In this document: positions 63,685 through 64,000 of the stretch, piece after piece
Layout: every line of letters starts with the position of its first letter
Numbering within the stretch: the first letter of the stretch is position 1
Assembly (NCBI GenBank): GCA_943841885.1
Contig: CALSZZ010000002.1
Span: forward strand, 92,262 to 156,261
Direction: 5' to 3'
DNA: 64,000 nucleotides
Source: Candidatus Thalassarchaeaceae archaeon
GTDB taxonomy: Archaea; Thermoplasmatota; Poseidoniia; Poseidoniales; Thalassarchaeaceae
Made by a program: the position numbers and the translations under genes
Notes under the pieces: model-generated
The model's input: the letters and a program-made list of their open reading frames with translations, nothing else
The model's database searches: none
What the model was told of the DNA's origin: nothing

Positions 63685-64000
63685 TTATATCATATTCTTT
63701 CTGAGTAATTTTAAACTCTTATTTCTCGATAAAGATGCAAATAAAGCTCTTCTAAATATCTTCTTAATATCCTTTCTAGAAACTTTAATTCTGTTTCCGG
63801 CATCCAAAACGTTATTTTCAGTTAACATTATTAATGTTCTTTGCCCTATTAATATGGGTAAAAGACAAGATAATCTTAGCCTATATTCATTATTAGGTAA
63901 CAAGCCAACATACACTATTGCTTCTTTAAGGTAGTCATAGGTCTTAGAGATGTATGAATCATAAAGTGACCTAAATTCATTCATATTTTTTGAATCTAGT
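63685..64000 (-). CDS. Second phytoene/squalene synthase-like protein, cut by window edge
   Basis: At least 104 C-terminal residues; the frame remains open to base 64000. TYDYLKEAIVYVGLLPNNEYRLRLSCLLPILIGQRTLIML followed by IKVSRKDIKKIFRRAL matches the C-terminal end of squalene/phytoene synthases (HpnC/HpnD-like). It ends 79 bases before the crtB-like gene on the same strand. Two tandem members could form a two-enzyme squalene or phytoene pathway. The catalytic aspartates lie outside the window. Confidence 0.6.
   Translation of the reverse strand, partial: LDSKNMNEFRSLYDSYISKTYDYLKEAIVYVGLLPNNEYRLRLSCLLPILIGQRTLIMLTENNVLDAGNRIKVSRKDIKKIFRRALFASLSRNKSLKLLRKNMI

Overview
The window is about 34-36% G+C by eye and looks like the chromosome of a marine Thermoplasmatota archaeon (Marine Group II/III, Poseidoniia-like). 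Archaeal signatures are an A-type ATP synthase operon, Orc1/Cdc6, PCNA, RPA with its partner, TFS, Nop5/fibrillarin, pelota, ABCE1, and GGPP synthase with geranylgeranyl reductase. These are mixed with genes of bacterial character: RNase PH, MutM, GlpX, class I aldolase, GrpE and a BoxB-type epoxidase. Such mixing is common in planktonic euryarchaea. The lineage call is inference, because no rRNA gene is present.

Layout. 1-9.8 kb: ribosome rescue (pelota, truncated by the window edge), a frameshifted gene, endonuclease IV, tRNA-Phe, RNase PH, MogA, an RPA operon, a SAP-domain protein and a HemC-like protein. 9.9-12.7 kb: archaeal lipid synthesis (GGPP synthase, geranylgeranyl reductase, methyltransferase). 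12.9-21.4 kb: complete A-ATP synthase operon H-I-K-E-C-F-A-B-D. 21.5-30.4 kb: an inactive-looking site-2-protease homologue, PanE-like reductase, MutM, fibrillarin/Nop5, a fluoride channel, TFS, PCNA and a glycosyltransferase. 30.4-38.9 kb: ABC exporter, tRNA-Gly, a TatD-like hydrolase, a TBP-like protein, a thioesterase, an EF-Tu-like pseudo-GTPase and hypotheticals. 38.9-46.5 kb: PfkB kinase, biotin carboxylase, CysJ-like reductase, a metallo-beta-lactamase, Cdc6, and a fused PPAT/dephospho-CoA kinase.

46.5-50.2 kb holds the least ordinary DNA. It contains a G+C-rich intergenic block (about 52%) that folds, on the minus strand, into four hairpins, three of which share the same internal-loop motif at an exact 60-base period. 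Next come a large HTH protein and an AT-rich intergenic region with an ORB-like palindrome (TTTCCAATGGAAA) flanked by direct repeats and C6/G6 tracts, which is a candidate replication origin or operator. Two small paralogous winged-helix-like genes follow.

50.2-64 kb: bacterial-type aldolase and FBPase, MoaC and MoaE, then an aerobic CoA-thioester cluster: FAD oxidoreductase, enoyl-CoA hydratase, BoxB-like diiron epoxidase, a protein of unknown function, 3-hydroxyacyl-CoA dehydrogenase, SemiSWEET, and a Rieske oxygenase facing it. The window ends with DUF1499-GrpE, ABCE1 with a reduced set of Fe-S cysteines, and two phytoene/squalene synthase family genes, one of them cut by the window edge.

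All functional calls were made by reading the sequence. No database search or structure prediction was run.
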